From NCBI RefSeq assembly GCF_003732265.1, contig NZ_MOBK01000006.1, forward strand, positions 310,001 through 374,000: a stretch of DNA of 64,000 nt, given 5' to 3'. This stretch comes from Pseudomonas brassicacearum. Lineage in GTDB: Bacteria > Pseudomonadota > Gammaproteobacteria > Pseudomonadales > Pseudomonadaceae. The notes under the pieces are model-generated. The model was not told the origin of the DNA and ran no database searches. It saw only the letters and a list, made by a program, of their open reading frames with translations. Below, piece by piece: positions 34,846-43,653 of this stretch. The position numbers and the translations under genes were made by a program. The first letter of the stretch is position 1, and every line of letters begins with the position of its first letter.

Positions 34846-37137
34846 TTACAGCAATTCAAAGCTCTGCTGCGTCACGTCCTGGGAGTCCAGGCCGATCTGT
34901 ACGTTGAACTTGCCCGGCTCGGCAGCGAACTTGAGCTGGGTGTTGTAGAACTTCAGGTCGTCCTCGGTGATGGTGAAGTGCACGACTTTCTGTTCGCCGG
35001 CCTTGAGCATGACTTTCTGGAAGTTCTTCAGCTCCTTGAGCGGCCGGATCATCGAGCCGGTCACGTCCTGGATGTACAACTGCACCACGGTTTCGCCGTC
35101 ACGTTTGCCGGTGTTTTTCAGTGTGACGCTGGCGTCGAGCTTGCCGGTCTTGTTCAGCGTGGTCGACGACAGGGCCATGTCGCTCAGGCTGAAATCGGTG
35201 TAGCTCAGACCGAAACCAAACGGGAACAGCGGACCGGTAGTGTCATCGAAATACTGCGAGGTGTAGTTGCCCGGTTTGCCCGGCGTGAACGGCCGGCCAA
35301 TGCTCAGGTGGTTGTAGTAGGTCGGAATCTGACCCACCGAGCGCGGGAAGGTGATCGGCAGTTTGCCCGACGGGTTGTAGTCGCCGAACAGCACGTCAGC
35401 GATGGCGTTACCGCCTTCGGTGCCGCTGAACCAGGTTTCCAGAATCGCGTCAGCCTGGTCTTTCTCTTCGAGAATCGACAGCGGACGGCCGTTCATCAAT
35501 ACCAGCACCAGCGGTTTGCCGGTGGCTTTCAGGGCCTTGATCAGATCGCGCTGATTGGCCGGGATGTTGATGGCGGTGCGGCTCGACGATTCGTGGGACA
35601 TGCCACGGGACTCGCCCACCGCTGCCACCACCACGTCGGCATCTTTGGCGGCTTTCACCGCTTCGTCGATCAACACTTGCGCCGAGCGCGGGTCATCCAC
35701 GACTTCCGGTGCATCGAAGTTGAGGAAGTTCAGGTAATCCAGAACCTTCTTGTCGCTGGTGATGTTGGCGCCACGGGCATAGATCAGCGTGGCCTTGTCG
35801 GCGACGGCGGCGTTCATGCCGTCGAACAGGGTCACCGATTGCGCCGGCTTACCGGCCGCTGCCCAGCTACCCATCATGTCGATTGGCGCCTTGGCCAGCG
35901 GGCCGACCAACGCGATTTTCGCGGTTTTCTTCAGCGGCAGGGTTTCGTTCTGGTTCTTCAGCAACACCAGGCTGCGACGCGCGACGTCACGGGCTTCGGG
36001 GCGGTGCAAGCGGCTGTCGGCGTAGGTGTCGGCCGGATCATCTTCAGCCTTGCCGATGCGCAGGTACGGGTCCTTGAACAGGCCCATGTCGTACTTGGCG
36101 CCGAGCACTTCACGCACGGCGTTGTCGATGTCGCTTTGCTCGATCTCGCCCGCTTTCAACAGCCCCGGCAGTTCTTTGCCGTACAGGGTGTCGTTCATGC
36201 TCATGTCGATGCCGGCCTTGATCGCCAGCTTCGCGGCTTCGCGACCGTCAGCGGCGACGCCGTGTTTGATCAGCTCGAAAATCGCCCCGTGGTCGCTGAC
36301 CGCCAGGCCTTTGAAGCCCCATTCCTTGCGCAGCAGGTCGTTCATCAGCCAGGTGTTGGCGGTGGCCGGTACGCCGTTGATCGAGTTCAGGGCAACCATT
36401 ACGCCACCGGCACCGGCGTCAATCGCCGCGCGGTACGGTGGCAGGTAGTCCTGGTACATCTTGACCGGGCTCATGTCGACGACGTTGTAGTCGCGACCGC
36501 CCTCGACCGCGCCGTACAAGGCGAAGTGCTTGACGCTGGCCATGATGCTGTCGGCCGCGTTGGCGCCAGTGCCCTGGAAGGCTCGGACCATCACGCCGGC
36601 AATGCGCGACACGAGGTAGGTGTCTTCACCGAAGCCTTCGGAAGTCCGGCCCCAGCGCGGGTCGCGGGAGATGTCGACCATCGGCGCGAAGGTGATGTCG
36701 AGGCTGTCCGCCGCGGCTTCCTTGGCGGCGACGCGCCCGGACCGGCCGATGGCGTCCATGTCCCAGCTCGAAGCCAGGGCAATCGGGATCGGGAAAATGG
36801 TGCGGTGGCCGTGGATCACGTCGTACGCGAAGAACATCGGGATCTTCAACCGGCTGCGCATGGCCGCGTCCTGCATGGGACGGTTTTCCGGGCGGGTGAT
36901 CGAGTTGAACGTGCCGCCGATGTTGCCGGCCGCGATTTCCTTGCGGATCAGTTCGCGTGGCATTTCCGGGCCGATGCTGATCAGGCGCAATTGGCCGATC
37001 TTTTCATCGAGGGTCATCTGCTTCATCAGGTTGCTGATGAAGGCGTCCTTGTTCTCCAGAGGTGCGGGGGTCGTGGCGGCCAATACGTTATGACTGGCCA
37101 GGCTGACGAACAGGCCCAGCAAACACAGCTTCTTCAT
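34846..37137 (-). CDS. bglX: Periplasmic beta-glucosidase BglX (GH3)
   Basis: A 763-residue exported glycoside hydrolase family 3 enzyme. The signal peptide starts MKKLCLLGLFVSLASHNVLA. The catalytic nucleophile Asp is in LAVSDHGAIFELIKHG near residue 280; the (beta/alpha)8 domain precedes an alpha/beta sandwich and a C-terminal fibronectin-III-like domain (KNTGKRDGETVVQLYIQDV). It cleaves beta-glucosides in the periplasm. The ATG at 37137 is preferred to a TTG five codons upstream. Length equals that of E. coli BglX. Confidence 0.93.
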   Translation of the reverse strand: MKKLCLLGLFVSLASHNVLAATTPAPLENKDAFISNLMKQMTLDEKIGQLRLISIGPEMPRELIRKEIAAGNIGGTFNSITRPENRPMQDAAMRSRLKIPMFFAYDVIHGHRTIFPIPIALASSWDMDAIGRSGRVAAKEAAADSLDITFAPMVDISRDPRWGRTSEGFGEDTYLVSRIAGVMVRAFQGTGANAADSIMASVKHFALYGAVEGGRDYNVVDMSPVKMYQDYLPPYRAAIDAGAGGVMVALNSINGVPATANTWLMNDLLRKEWGFKGLAVSDHGAIFELIKHGVAADGREAAKLAIKAGIDMSMNDTLYGKELPGLLKAGEIEQSDIDNAVREVLGAKYDMGLFKDPYLRIGKAEDDPADTYADSRLHRPEARDVARRSLVLLKNQNETLPLKKTAKIALVGPLAKAPIDMMGSWAAAGKPAQSVTLFDGMNAAVADKATLIYARGANITSDKKVLDYLNFLNFDAPEVVDDPRSAQVLIDEAVKAAKDADVVVAAVGESRGMSHESSSRTAINIPANQRDLIKALKATGKPLVLVLMNGRPLSILEEKDQADAILETWFSGTEGGNAIADVLFGDYNPSGKLPITFPRSVGQIPTYYNHLSIGRPFTPGKPGNYTSQYFDDTTGPLFPFGFGLSYTDFSLSDMALSSTTLNKTGKLDASVTLKNTGKRDGETVVQLYIQDVTGSMIRPLKELKNFQKVMLKAGEQKVVHFTITEDDLKFYNTQLKFAAEPGKFNVQIGLDSQDVTQQSFELL

Positions 37138-37372
37138 GAATAGTTTTCTCAAAAGCCTAAACGGCAGTGAATACGCGCCGGTCAGCCAAAAGTTAGGGAA
37201 CGACTATTGTTGTTCAGGTAAATGCAGCACACTTCTGCGTGTTTTTTGTGCAGGGGCATCTTTTAGCCCATTGGCTCGATGCAATCCAGTGGCGGCGGCA
37301 GATTATGCCCCAAGTGCCCGGTCAGAAGGGTGTGATTGGTTTTTCAACGGAATGTGCCAGGGAGTGAACCAG

Positions 37373-37981
37373 ATGAATGCAAGACACCACTATCGCTCGA
37401 GCTTGCAGGTGGCAGCCTTGATGCTGTTGACCACCGTGCTCGCGGGCTGCGGCATCAATACGATTCCGACCCTCGACGAGCAGGCCAAAGCCGCGTGGGG
37501 CCAGGTGCAGAATCAGTATCAGCGCCGCGCCGACTTGATCCCCAACCTGGTGGAAACCGTCAAGGGCTATGCCAAGCACGAAGAAGAAACCCTGACCGCG
37601 GTGATCGAAGCACGGGCCAAGGCCACGTCGATCCAGGTGGACGCCAAGACCCTGGACAACCCGGAAAAACTCAAGCAGTTCCAGCAAGCCCAGGATCAGC
37701 TGACCGGTGCCTTGAGCCGTTTGATGGTGGTGTCCGAGCGTTATCCGGACCTCAAGGCCAACCAGAACTTTCTCGCCTTGCAGTCGCAACTTGAAGGCAC
37801 CGAGAACCGCATCGCCGTGGCCCGTCGCGACTTCATCCTCGCGGTGCAGAAGTACAACACGGAAATTCGCACCTTTCCCGGTCGCCTGTGGCACAGCGTG
37901 ATGTACAGCGATTTGCCGATCCGCGAAACCTTCGAGGCGACTACGCCGGATGCCGATAAGGCGCCGCAGGTAAAGTTCTGA
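37373..37981 (+). CDS. lemA: LemA-family lipoprotein
   Basis: A 202-residue protein with a lipobox (VLAGC, Cys26), so membrane-anchored at the periplasmic side. The LemA core is clear: QVQNQYQRRADLIPNLVETV, then AIEAR-like VIEARAKATSIQ and LQSQLEGTENRIAVARRDFI. It is an all-helical family of unknown function. It is followed by two TPM-domain genes, a common LemA-TPM arrangement that suggests a joint envelope role. ATG at 37373 follows AGGGAGTG. Confidence 0.9.
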   Translation: MNARHHYRSSLQVAALMLLTTVLAGCGINTIPTLDEQAKAAWGQVQNQYQRRADLIPNLVETVKGYAKHEEETLTAVIEARAKATSIQVDAKTLDNPEKLKQFQQAQDQLTGALSRLMVVSERYPDLKANQNFLALQSQLEGTENRIAVARRDFILAVQKYNTEIRTFPGRLWHSVMYSDLPIRETFEATTPDADKAPQVKF

Positions 37982-38015
37982 CCGGCTAAAAGCATCACCA
38001 CGGATGAGGTTGCCA

Positions 38016-38774
38016 ATGCGCGTGTTGAAAGTGGGGCTGATGCTGTTGCTCTGGGTGTGTGCCCTGACGGCGCAGGCCGAATTGAAGTTTCCCCCGCTGA
38101 CCGGGCGGGTGGTCGATAACGCCCAGATGATCGAGCCGTCGGTGCGCGAGCAACTGGCGCAGCAACTCCAGGCCCATGAAGGCGCCACCGGCGAGCAGTT
38201 GGTGGTGGTCACGTTGCCGGACTTGCAAGGCACCGACATCGCGGACTTCGGCTACCAACTGGGGCGTGCCTGGGGCATTGGCCAGAAAGATAAAAATAAC
38301 GGCGCGTTGCTGATCGTCGCGCGTGATGAGCGTAAATTGCGCATCGAAGTCGGCTATGGCCTCGAAGACCGCCTGACTGATGCGCAAAGTTCGGTGATCA
38401 TCAATCAGGTGATCACCCCGGCGTTCAAGACTGGCAACTTCAGCAAAGGCATCAGCGACGGGGTCGCGGCGATGCTGGTGGTGTTGGGCGGCAGCCCGCT
38501 GGATGAACCCTCGACCGTCTATGAACCGCGCGGCGATGAGGACAGCGACTTCGTGGCGCGCCATCCCGGCGTCTTTGTGTTTCTGGTGATGCTGTTCATC
38601 CTGACGATTTTTGTGTTGCAGATGCTCGGGCTTCTGCCCGCCGGCCGAGGAGGCTCGGGTGGTTCGGGCGGAGGTTTCGGCGGCGGTGGTTTTGGTGGCG
38701 GCGGCGGTGGAGGCGGGGGCTTCAGCGGCGGCGGGGGCAGTTTCGGGGGCGGCGGTTCGTCGGGCGGCTGGTGA
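38016..38774 (+). CDS. TPM-domain protein (YgcG family) with glycine-rich tail
   Basis: 252 residues from the ATG at 38016, chosen because GAGG at 38006-38009 lies six bases upstream; an ATG at 38004 would add four residues. Signal peptide to QA/EL (about residue 21), a TPM domain (DNAQMIEPSVREQLAQQLQA to about residue 160), one membrane helix near 188-208 and then a tail of almost pure Gly/Ser/Phe repeats (GGGFGGGGFGGGGGGG) ending SSGGW. TPM proteins of this type are linked to membrane or photosystem repair in other organisms. Part of the lemA operon. Confidence 0.88.
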   Translation: MRVLKVGLMLLLWVCALTAQAELKFPPLTGRVVDNAQMIEPSVREQLAQQLQAHEGATGEQLVVVTLPDLQGTDIADFGYQLGRAWGIGQKDKNNGALLIVARDERKLRIEVGYGLEDRLTDAQSSVIINQVITPAFKTGNFSKGISDGVAAMLVVLGGSPLDEPSTVYEPRGDEDSDFVARHPGVFVFLVMLFILTIFVLQMLGLLPAGRGGSGGSGGGFGGGGFGGGGGGGGGFSGGGGSFGGGGSSGGW

Positions 38775-38802
38775 TAACAATAATGAGCAGGCACTTTTCA
38801 AC

Positions 38803-39420
38803 ATGGCATTACTGACTGAACACGAACAACGCAAAGTCGCCGAGGCGATTGCCCGGGTCGAGCGCGATACCGACGCCGAACTGGTGACCGTGCTCGCTGC
38901 CCGCGCCGATGACTATGCGTACATCCCGCTGCTGTGGGCCAGCCTGCTGGCGCTGATGGTGCCGGGGATCGTGCATTACCTCAGCGGCTGGCTGACTTTG
39001 CACAGTCTGCTGCTGGTGCAATGGATCAGCTTTATTGTGCTGTGCCTGGTGTTCCGCCTGCCGAAAGTCACCACGCACCTGGTCCCGCGTTCAGTGCGGC
39101 ACTGGCGCGCCTCGAACCTGGCGCGCCGGCAATTCCTGGAGCAGAACCTGCACCACACGGTCGGCAGCACCGGGATGCTGATTTTTGTCTGCGAGGCTGA
39201 GCGCTATGTGGAGATCCTGGTGGATGAAGGGATTTCCAAACGGCTGGACAACAAGAACTGGGATGCGATTGTGGCGGCGTTCACCCAACAGGTGAAGCAG
39301 GGGCAGACGTTGCAAGGGTTCGTGACGTGCATCGAGGCGTGTGGCGAGTTGCTCAAAGTGCATGTGCCGGTGACGCAGGTGCGCAATGAACTGCCGAATC
39401 GGTTGGTGGTGTTGGGCTGA
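38803..39420 (+). CDS. TPM-domain membrane protein
   Basis: 205 residues starting MALLTEHEQRKVAEAIARVE, without a signal peptide. Two membrane helices (about 43-62 and 68-87) interrupt the TPM fold; the latter half contains STGMLIFVCEAERYVEILVDEGI and the conserved KRLDNKNWDAIVAAF. It is the third gene of the lemA group, 28 bp after the Gly-rich paralogue. In many bacteria the two TPM proteins and LemA occur together, though the joint function is unknown. Confidence 0.85.
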   Translation: MALLTEHEQRKVAEAIARVERDTDAELVTVLAARADDYAYIPLLWASLLALMVPGIVHYLSGWLTLHSLLLVQWISFIVLCLVFRLPKVTTHLVPRSVRHWRASNLARRQFLEQNLHHTVGSTGMLIFVCEAERYVEILVDEGISKRLDNKNWDAIVAAFTQQVKQGQTLQGFVTCIEACGELLKVHVPVTQVRNELPNRLVVLG

Positions 39421-39464
39421 CCGAATCAGATCAAGATATCTGGCACCCCCTTGTGGCGAGGGGC

Positions 39465-39507
39465 TTTTGTGGCGAGGGGGCAAGCCCCCTCGCCACAAAA
39501 GCCCCCT
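39465..39507. repeat. REP hairpin of the GTGGCGAGGGGGC family
   Basis: TTTTGTGGCGAGGGGGCAAG and CCCCCTCGCCACAAAA form one compact hairpin; a partial duplicate, TTGTGGCGAGGGGC, lies just before it at 39451. This is a single REP with almost no loop rather than a spaced pair. Confidence 0.75.
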
Positions 39508-39651
39508 TACCACTGTCAAACCCTTAGCCTCAGTGAACTTCATTTGCCCCAGGATTCGTGCCGTTCGGTAAATAACTGCGTGTTCCGAACGGCCATCCCC
39601 CCTAAAATACCCGCCATTCCCCGATTCGCTCCGCCCGAGGCCGTTTTGCCC

Positions 39652-40866
39652 ATGTCCGTCACCGCCACTCCCGCCAGCCTCGCGCCGGATCACCACGCCC
39701 AGTTCATCGACCTGTTGCAAACCAGCCTCGACGCCAACGCCTTCATCAAACTGGTGCTGGCCAAGTACGTCGGCACCGAAGCGGATTTGCAGCGCCTGAT
39801 CATCAAGCAACTGACGGTCAAGGATCAGCCTTGCCTGTCCTTCGTCTACCGCTACAAAACCCGCGACATCACCAAGAACCTGCCGCTGGCCGAAGGCGTC
39901 GCGACCATCGCTGCGTTGCTGCCGGCCTCGTTCAAAAATGCGCATTTGCTGTCATTGACTGACGAAGCCCAGCTCGAATACAGCAAAAAGGGCAAGTCTT
40001 CGCTGTTCAAGAGCAAACCTCAGCAATTGCGTGAAGTGCCGTCCGCCGAGCACAACCGCGAGAAAAACCGCTTCCTCGACCTGAACCGGCCGTTCCTCGC
40101 TGACCTTGGCGTGACCAACAGCAAGCACGAGCTGATTCCGGCGATGTCGCGCAAGTGGAAGCAGATCAACAAGTTCATCGAAGTCTTCAGCCATGCGCTG
40201 ACCACCTCACCGCTGGCGCTGGACAAGCCGGTGCAGGTGGCGGATTTCGGTTCGGGCAAGGGTTACCTGACGTTCGCCATCCACGACTACCTGCGCAACA
40301 CCTTGAACGCCGAAGGCGTGGTGACAGGTGTCGAGCTGCGCGAAGAAATGGTCAACCTGTGCAACGCCGCTGCGGCGAAACTCGAGCACCCGGGGCTGGT
40401 GTTCAAGTGCGGTGACGTGCGCAGCGTGGCACCGAGCGAGCTGGACGTGATGATCGCGCTGCATGCCTGCGACATCGCCACTGACTACGCGATCCACACC
40501 GGCATCCGTTCCGGCGCCTCGATCATCATGTGTTCGCCGTGCTGCCACAAACAGATCCGCCTGCAAATCCAGAGCCCGGCACTGCTCAAGCCGATGCTGC
40601 AATACGGTTTGCATCTGGGGCAGCAGGCGGAAATGGTCACCGACAGTTTGCGTGCGCTGTTCCTCGAAGCCTGCGGTTATGAAACCAAGGTGTTCGAGTT
40701 CATCTCGCTGGACCACACCAACAAGAACAAGATGATCCTGGCGGTCAAACGCGCCGAGCCGGTGGACCCGGCCCAGCTGTTGGTGAAGATTCAGGAGCTG
40801 AAGGATTTCTACCACATCAGCGAACACTGTCTCGAAACCCTGCTCCGGGCCGACGGCTACCTCTGA
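39652..40866 (+). CDS. SAM-dependent methyltransferase (METTL25/GSTCD-like domain)
   Basis: A 404-residue protein; the SAM motif VADFGSGKGYLTFAIHDYL lies near residue 195 and CSPCCHKQIR near 295 is the conserved double-cysteine segment of this 'methyltransferase domain' family. The first 180 residues form a separate helical region of unknown role. ATG at 39652 is the start that agrees with family length; an in-frame extension runs back through the REP hairpin and is judged spurious. Substrate unknown, possibly RNA by analogy with relatives. Confidence 0.8.
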   Translation: MSVTATPASLAPDHHAQFIDLLQTSLDANAFIKLVLAKYVGTEADLQRLIIKQLTVKDQPCLSFVYRYKTRDITKNLPLAEGVATIAALLPASFKNAHLLSLTDEAQLEYSKKGKSSLFKSKPQQLREVPSAEHNREKNRFLDLNRPFLADLGVTNSKHELIPAMSRKWKQINKFIEVFSHALTTSPLALDKPVQVADFGSGKGYLTFAIHDYLRNTLNAEGVVTGVELREEMVNLCNAAAAKLEHPGLVFKCGDVRSVAPSELDVMIALHACDIATDYAIHTGIRSGASIIMCSPCCHKQIRLQIQSPALLKPMLQYGLHLGQQAEMVTDSLRALFLEACGYETKVFEFISLDHTNKNKMILAVKRAEPVDPAQLLVKIQELKDFYHISEHCLETLLRADGYL

Positions 40867-40871
40867 TCCCT

Positions 40872-40962
40872 TGTGGGAGCGGGCTTGCTCGCGAAGGGGC
40901 CGTCAGATCCAACATCTACTTCGGCTGTTAGTCCGCCTTCGCGAGCAAGCCCGCTCCCACAC
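40872..40962. repeat. REPIN overlapping the end of the EamA gene
   Basis: TTGTGGGAGCGGGCTTGCTC and its inverse. The right-hand copy contains the last codons and stop of the EamA permease on the minus strand. Confidence 0.85.
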
Positions 40963-41833
40963 TTGGTTTGATGGCGGTCTTGCGGCCCAGCATCACCGTC
41001 ACAATCACCCCGGCAGCAAACAGCCAGGTGATCGGCTCGATGTGTTCACCAAAGAACAACGCCGAAAACGCAATCGTGAAGAAGATCTGCAACAACTGAA
41101 TCTGACTGACCCGGGCAATCCCGCCCATCGCCAGCCCGGCATACCAGGCAAAGAAGCCGATGAACTGCGAAAACAGCGAGACATAACCAAACGCCCACCA
41201 GGTCTTCGCCGAAATCTCGCCTTGATGTTGCAGCGCCAGATACACCACCGGCCCGATCAACAGCGGCGTCGACAGCACCAGCGCCCAGCAGATCACCTGC
41301 CAGCCGCCCATCTCCTTGGCCAACCGACCGCCCTCGGCGTAGCCCAGACCACCTACCGCAATCGCCCCGAGCATCAACAAGTCACCGGCCTGAATGCTGC
41401 CGGCACCGCTGATCAGCGCATAACTCAGCACCAACGCGCTGCCCAACGCCGCGCAGGCCCAGAAGGCTTTTGACGGACGTTCGTGGGAAAGCCACGCGGC
41501 GTAGAGCGCCACGCACAGCGGTTGCAGGCCGTTGACCAGGGCGCCGTGGGACGCCGGCAAGGTTTGCATGGCCCACGCCGACAACACCGGAAAACCGAGA
41601 ATGACCCCGGCGATCACCAGCGTCAGGCCTTTGACCTGCTTCCAGGTGGGCCACTTCTCTCGTCGCCACAGCAACAACAACGCCGCCGGCACCGCCGCGA
41701 ACAGCGCCCGGCCGAGGCCATTGAGCAGGGGATGCAGTTCCTGCACGACGATTCGCGTGAAGGGCAGGGTGAGGCTGAAAATCACAACGCCGAGCAGGCC
41801 GAGGGCCATGCCGGTGTTTTCGCGCGAGGACAT
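40928..41833 (-). CDS. EamA-family (DMT) permease
   Basis: A 301-residue, ten-helix drug/metabolite transporter with two EamA repeats (GLLGVVIFSLTLPFTRIVV and MLGAIAVGGLGYAEGGRLAK start the halves). Substrate unknown; relatives export amino acids or other metabolites. Unusually the last ten or so residues, VGAGLLAKAD, are translated from the REP sequence at 40928-40962, so a REP insertion probably replaced the original C-terminus. The tail lies in the cytoplasm after the last helix and is unlikely to destroy function. Confidence 0.82.
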   Translation of the reverse strand: MSSRENTGMALGLLGVVIFSLTLPFTRIVVQELHPLLNGLGRALFAAVPAALLLLWRREKWPTWKQVKGLTLVIAGVILGFPVLSAWAMQTLPASHGALVNGLQPLCVALYAAWLSHERPSKAFWACAALGSALVLSYALISGAGSIQAGDLLMLGAIAVGGLGYAEGGRLAKEMGGWQVICWALVLSTPLLIGPVVYLALQHQGEISAKTWWAFGYVSLFSQFIGFFAWYAGLAMGGIARVSQIQLLQIFFTIAFSALFFGEHIEPITWLFAAGVIVTVMLGRKTAIKPSVGAGLLAKAD

Positions 41834-41940
41834 GATGGGGGACCAGAATTCAGGGTGGTGGAATGTCTTTATCTAGCCACAAACCGCGTTGGCTGCGCTG
41901 TTACAGCTAGGCGCGGAGTTATCCGTACAGTTTGAGGGCC

Positions 41941-42026
41941 CCTTCGCGAGCAAGCCCGCTCCCACATTCAACCGCAGTCCACTTGGAGGAACGCGGTTGA
42001 ATGTGGGAGCGGGCTTGCTCGCGAAG
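41941..42026. repeat. REPIN upstream of the DJ-1/PfpI gene
   Basis: CCTTCGCGAGCAAGCCCGCT and AGCGGGCTTGCTCGCGAAG inverted; the interior includes ATTCAACCGC...GCGGTTGAAT, extending the pairing. Confidence 0.85.
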
Positions 42027-42121
42027 AACGATAACGCGGTAGTAGCTGGTTATTACCCGACCTCCAGGATAAGGACTACCTTGAATACTCCTGCCAACGT
42101 TCCCCCAGAGGAGTCCTCCCC

Positions 42122-42703
42122 ATGGCTGCCAAGAAAATCCTGATGCTGGTCGGCGATTACGTCGAAGACTACGAAGTGATGGTGCCGTTCCAGGCGCTGC
42201 TGATGGTCGGTCACACCGTCCACGCCGTGTGCCCTGACAAAGCCGCCGGCCAGACCGTGCGCACGGCGATCCACGACTTCGAAGGCGACCAGACCTACAG
42301 CGAAAAACCCGGCCACCTGTTTGCCCTGAATTTCGACTTCGCCAAAGTTGCTGAATCCGACTACGACGCGCTGCTGATCCCCGGCGGTCGTGCGCCGGAA
42401 TACCTGCGCCTGAACGACAAAGTCCTGGACCTGGTGCGTGCCTTCGACAAGGCCGGCAAGCCGATTGCTGCCGTGTGTCATGGTGCGCAATTGCTGGCGG
42501 CGGCCGGGGTTCTTGAAGGCCGTGAGTGCAGCGCTTACCCGGCCTGTGCCCCGGAAGTGCGCCTGGCTGGCGGCACGTTCATCGACATCCCGGTGACGGA
42601 AGGCCATGTTCAAGGCAATCTGGCCACTGCCCCGGCCTGGCCGGCACACCCGAACTGGCTTGCCGGTTTCCTCGGGTTGCTGGGCACCAAAATCACGCTG
42701 TAA
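42122..42703 (+). CDS. DJ-1/PfpI family protein
   Basis: A 193-residue glutamine-amidotransferase-like protein. The nucleophile elbow is [10 protein letters not shown] with Cys119-His120 and the acidic partner is Glu15 in GDYVEDYE, the Glu-Cys-His arrangement of DJ-1/PfpI/YhbO proteins. Such proteins act as proteases, glyoxalases or protein deglycases under stress. AGAGGAG precedes the ATG. The RHH gene begins 14 bp after the stop, so the two are probably co-transcribed. Confidence 0.88.
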   Translation: MAAKKILMLVGDYVEDYEVMVPFQALLMVGHTVHAVCPDKAAGQTVRTAIHDFEGDQTYSEKPGHLFALNFDFAKVAESDYDALLIPGGRAPEYLRLNDKVLDLVRAFDKAGKPIAAVCHGAQLLAAAGVLEGRECSAYPACAPEVRLAGGTFIDIPVTEGHVQGNLATAPAWPAHPNWLAGFLGLLGTKITL

Positions 42704-42717
42704 CGAGGGACCTGTCC

Positions 42718-43023
42718 ATGTGCGAGCTCTACGTCAAAGCCGATCCGATCCTCTACGAATCGCGCTCCCGCTCGCTGCGCATCTGCGGGGTGGTCACCAC
42801 CCTGCGGCTGGAGAATCAGTTCTGGGACATCCTCAGCGAAATCGCCGAAGTCGATGGCATGACCACCAACCAGTTGATCGCCAAGCTGTATGAAGAGGTG
42901 ATGGATTACCGCGGGGAAGTGGTGAATTTTGCGTCGTTTTTGCGGGTGAGTTGTATGCGGTATTTGAGTCAGCGGCGGGTCGCTGCGCCGGAGTTGTCGG
43001 TGGTTCGGGCTGTGGTGAAGTAG
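42718..43023 (+). CDS. Ribbon-helix-helix domain protein
   Basis: A 101-residue protein matching the RHH-type 'AroG/SAM-binding-like' DUF4 family: SLRICGVVTTLRLENQFWDIL, then AEVDGMTTNQLIAKLYEEV and FASFLRVSCMRYL. The N-terminal MCELYVKADP is also conserved in my memory of this family. It may bind DNA as a dimer. It follows the DJ-1/PfpI gene and is followed by a REPIN. Target unknown. Confidence 0.78.
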   Translation: MCELYVKADPILYESRSRSLRICGVVTTLRLENQFWDILSEIAEVDGMTTNQLIAKLYEEVMDYRGEVVNFASFLRVSCMRYLSQRRVAAPELSVVRAVVK

Positions 43024-43042
43024 CGAATACCGTGTCGACTCA

Positions 43043-43151
43043 TTCGTCGGAACGCCGCCCGGAGCAAGCCCGCTCCCACATTTAATCGCATTCTCATGAG
43101 CGACTCGGTCAAGTGTGGGAGCGGGCTTGCTCCGGGCGGCGTTCCGACGAA
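43043..43151. repeat. Variant REPIN: perfect 38-bp inverted repeat
   Basis: Arms 43043-43080 and 43114-43151 are exact complements over 38 bases, with a 33-base centre. The inner half is the common TGTGGGAGCGGGCTTGCTC core, but beyond it the usual GCGAAGG is replaced in both arms by CGGGCGGCGTTCCGACGAA. Confidence 0.9.
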
Positions 43152-43232
43152 GGGGCCGGTGCAGGCGACAGAATCAGCAGGCTGGTCTTTACTCTGAAGC
43201 GCGAAACCTCTCAATCGCCAAGGAGAAAGAGC

Positions 43233-43577
43233 ATGTCCGGATGGTACGAAGTGAGCAAAAGCAGCAGTGGCCAGTTCAGGTTTGTCCTCAAGGCCGCCAA
43301 CGCCGAAACCATTCTGACCAGTGAGCTGTACACCACCCGCGCCGCTGCCGACAAAGGCATTGCATCGGTTCAGTCCAACAGCCCGCTGGATGAGCGCTAC
43401 GAAAAAAAGACCACCAAGGATGGCCATCCTTATTTCAACCTCAAGGCCGGTAACCACGAGATCATCGGCAGCAGCGAGTCGTACTCCTCCGCCGCCGCAA
43501 TGGATAAAGGCATTGCCAGTGTGAAAGCCAACGGGCCGACCACGGTGATCAAGGACAAGACTTTGCCGGTGCTTTAA
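43233..43577 (+). CDS. YegP-like protein with two DUF1508 repeats
   Basis: A 114-residue protein made of two copies of the roughly 50-residue DUF1508 unit: SGQFRFVLKAANAETILTSE and GHPYFNLKAGNHEIIGSSES begin the repeats, each followed by AADKGIASV/AMDKGIASV. AAGGAGA precedes the ATG. The family (E. coli YegP) is small, soluble and of unclear function, often linked to stress. It stands alone between two REP elements. Confidence 0.88.
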   Translation: MSGWYEVSKSSSGQFRFVLKAANAETILTSELYTTRAAADKGIASVQSNSPLDERYEKKTTKDGHPYFNLKAGNHEIIGSSESYSSAAAMDKGIASVKANGPTTVIKDKTLPVL

Positions 43578-43581
43578 GTAA

Positions 43582-43640
43582 CGACGCTCCCACATTCAAT
43601 CACGGTCAAATGTGGGAGCGGGCTTGCTCGCGAAGGCGTC
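43582..43640. repeat. Partially deleted REPIN
   Basis: A full right copy, TGTGGGAGCGGGCTTGCTCG onward to GAAGGCGTC, faces a left arm reduced to GACGCTCCCACA. The loss of the middle of the left arm leaves pairing only at its ends. Confidence 0.7.
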
Positions 43641-43653
43641 AGCCGCCTCGCCG

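Noticed and set aside
34978..37143. A 721-codon plus-strand open frame opposite bglX
   Set aside because: The minus strand encodes a complete GH3 enzyme with signal peptide and active site. The plus frame has no family features.
40872..42026. A CRISPR-like array from repeated palindromes at 40.9 and 41.9 kb
   Set aside because: The repeats are inverted REP pairs a kilobase apart, not direct repeats with regular spacers, and no cas genes occur.
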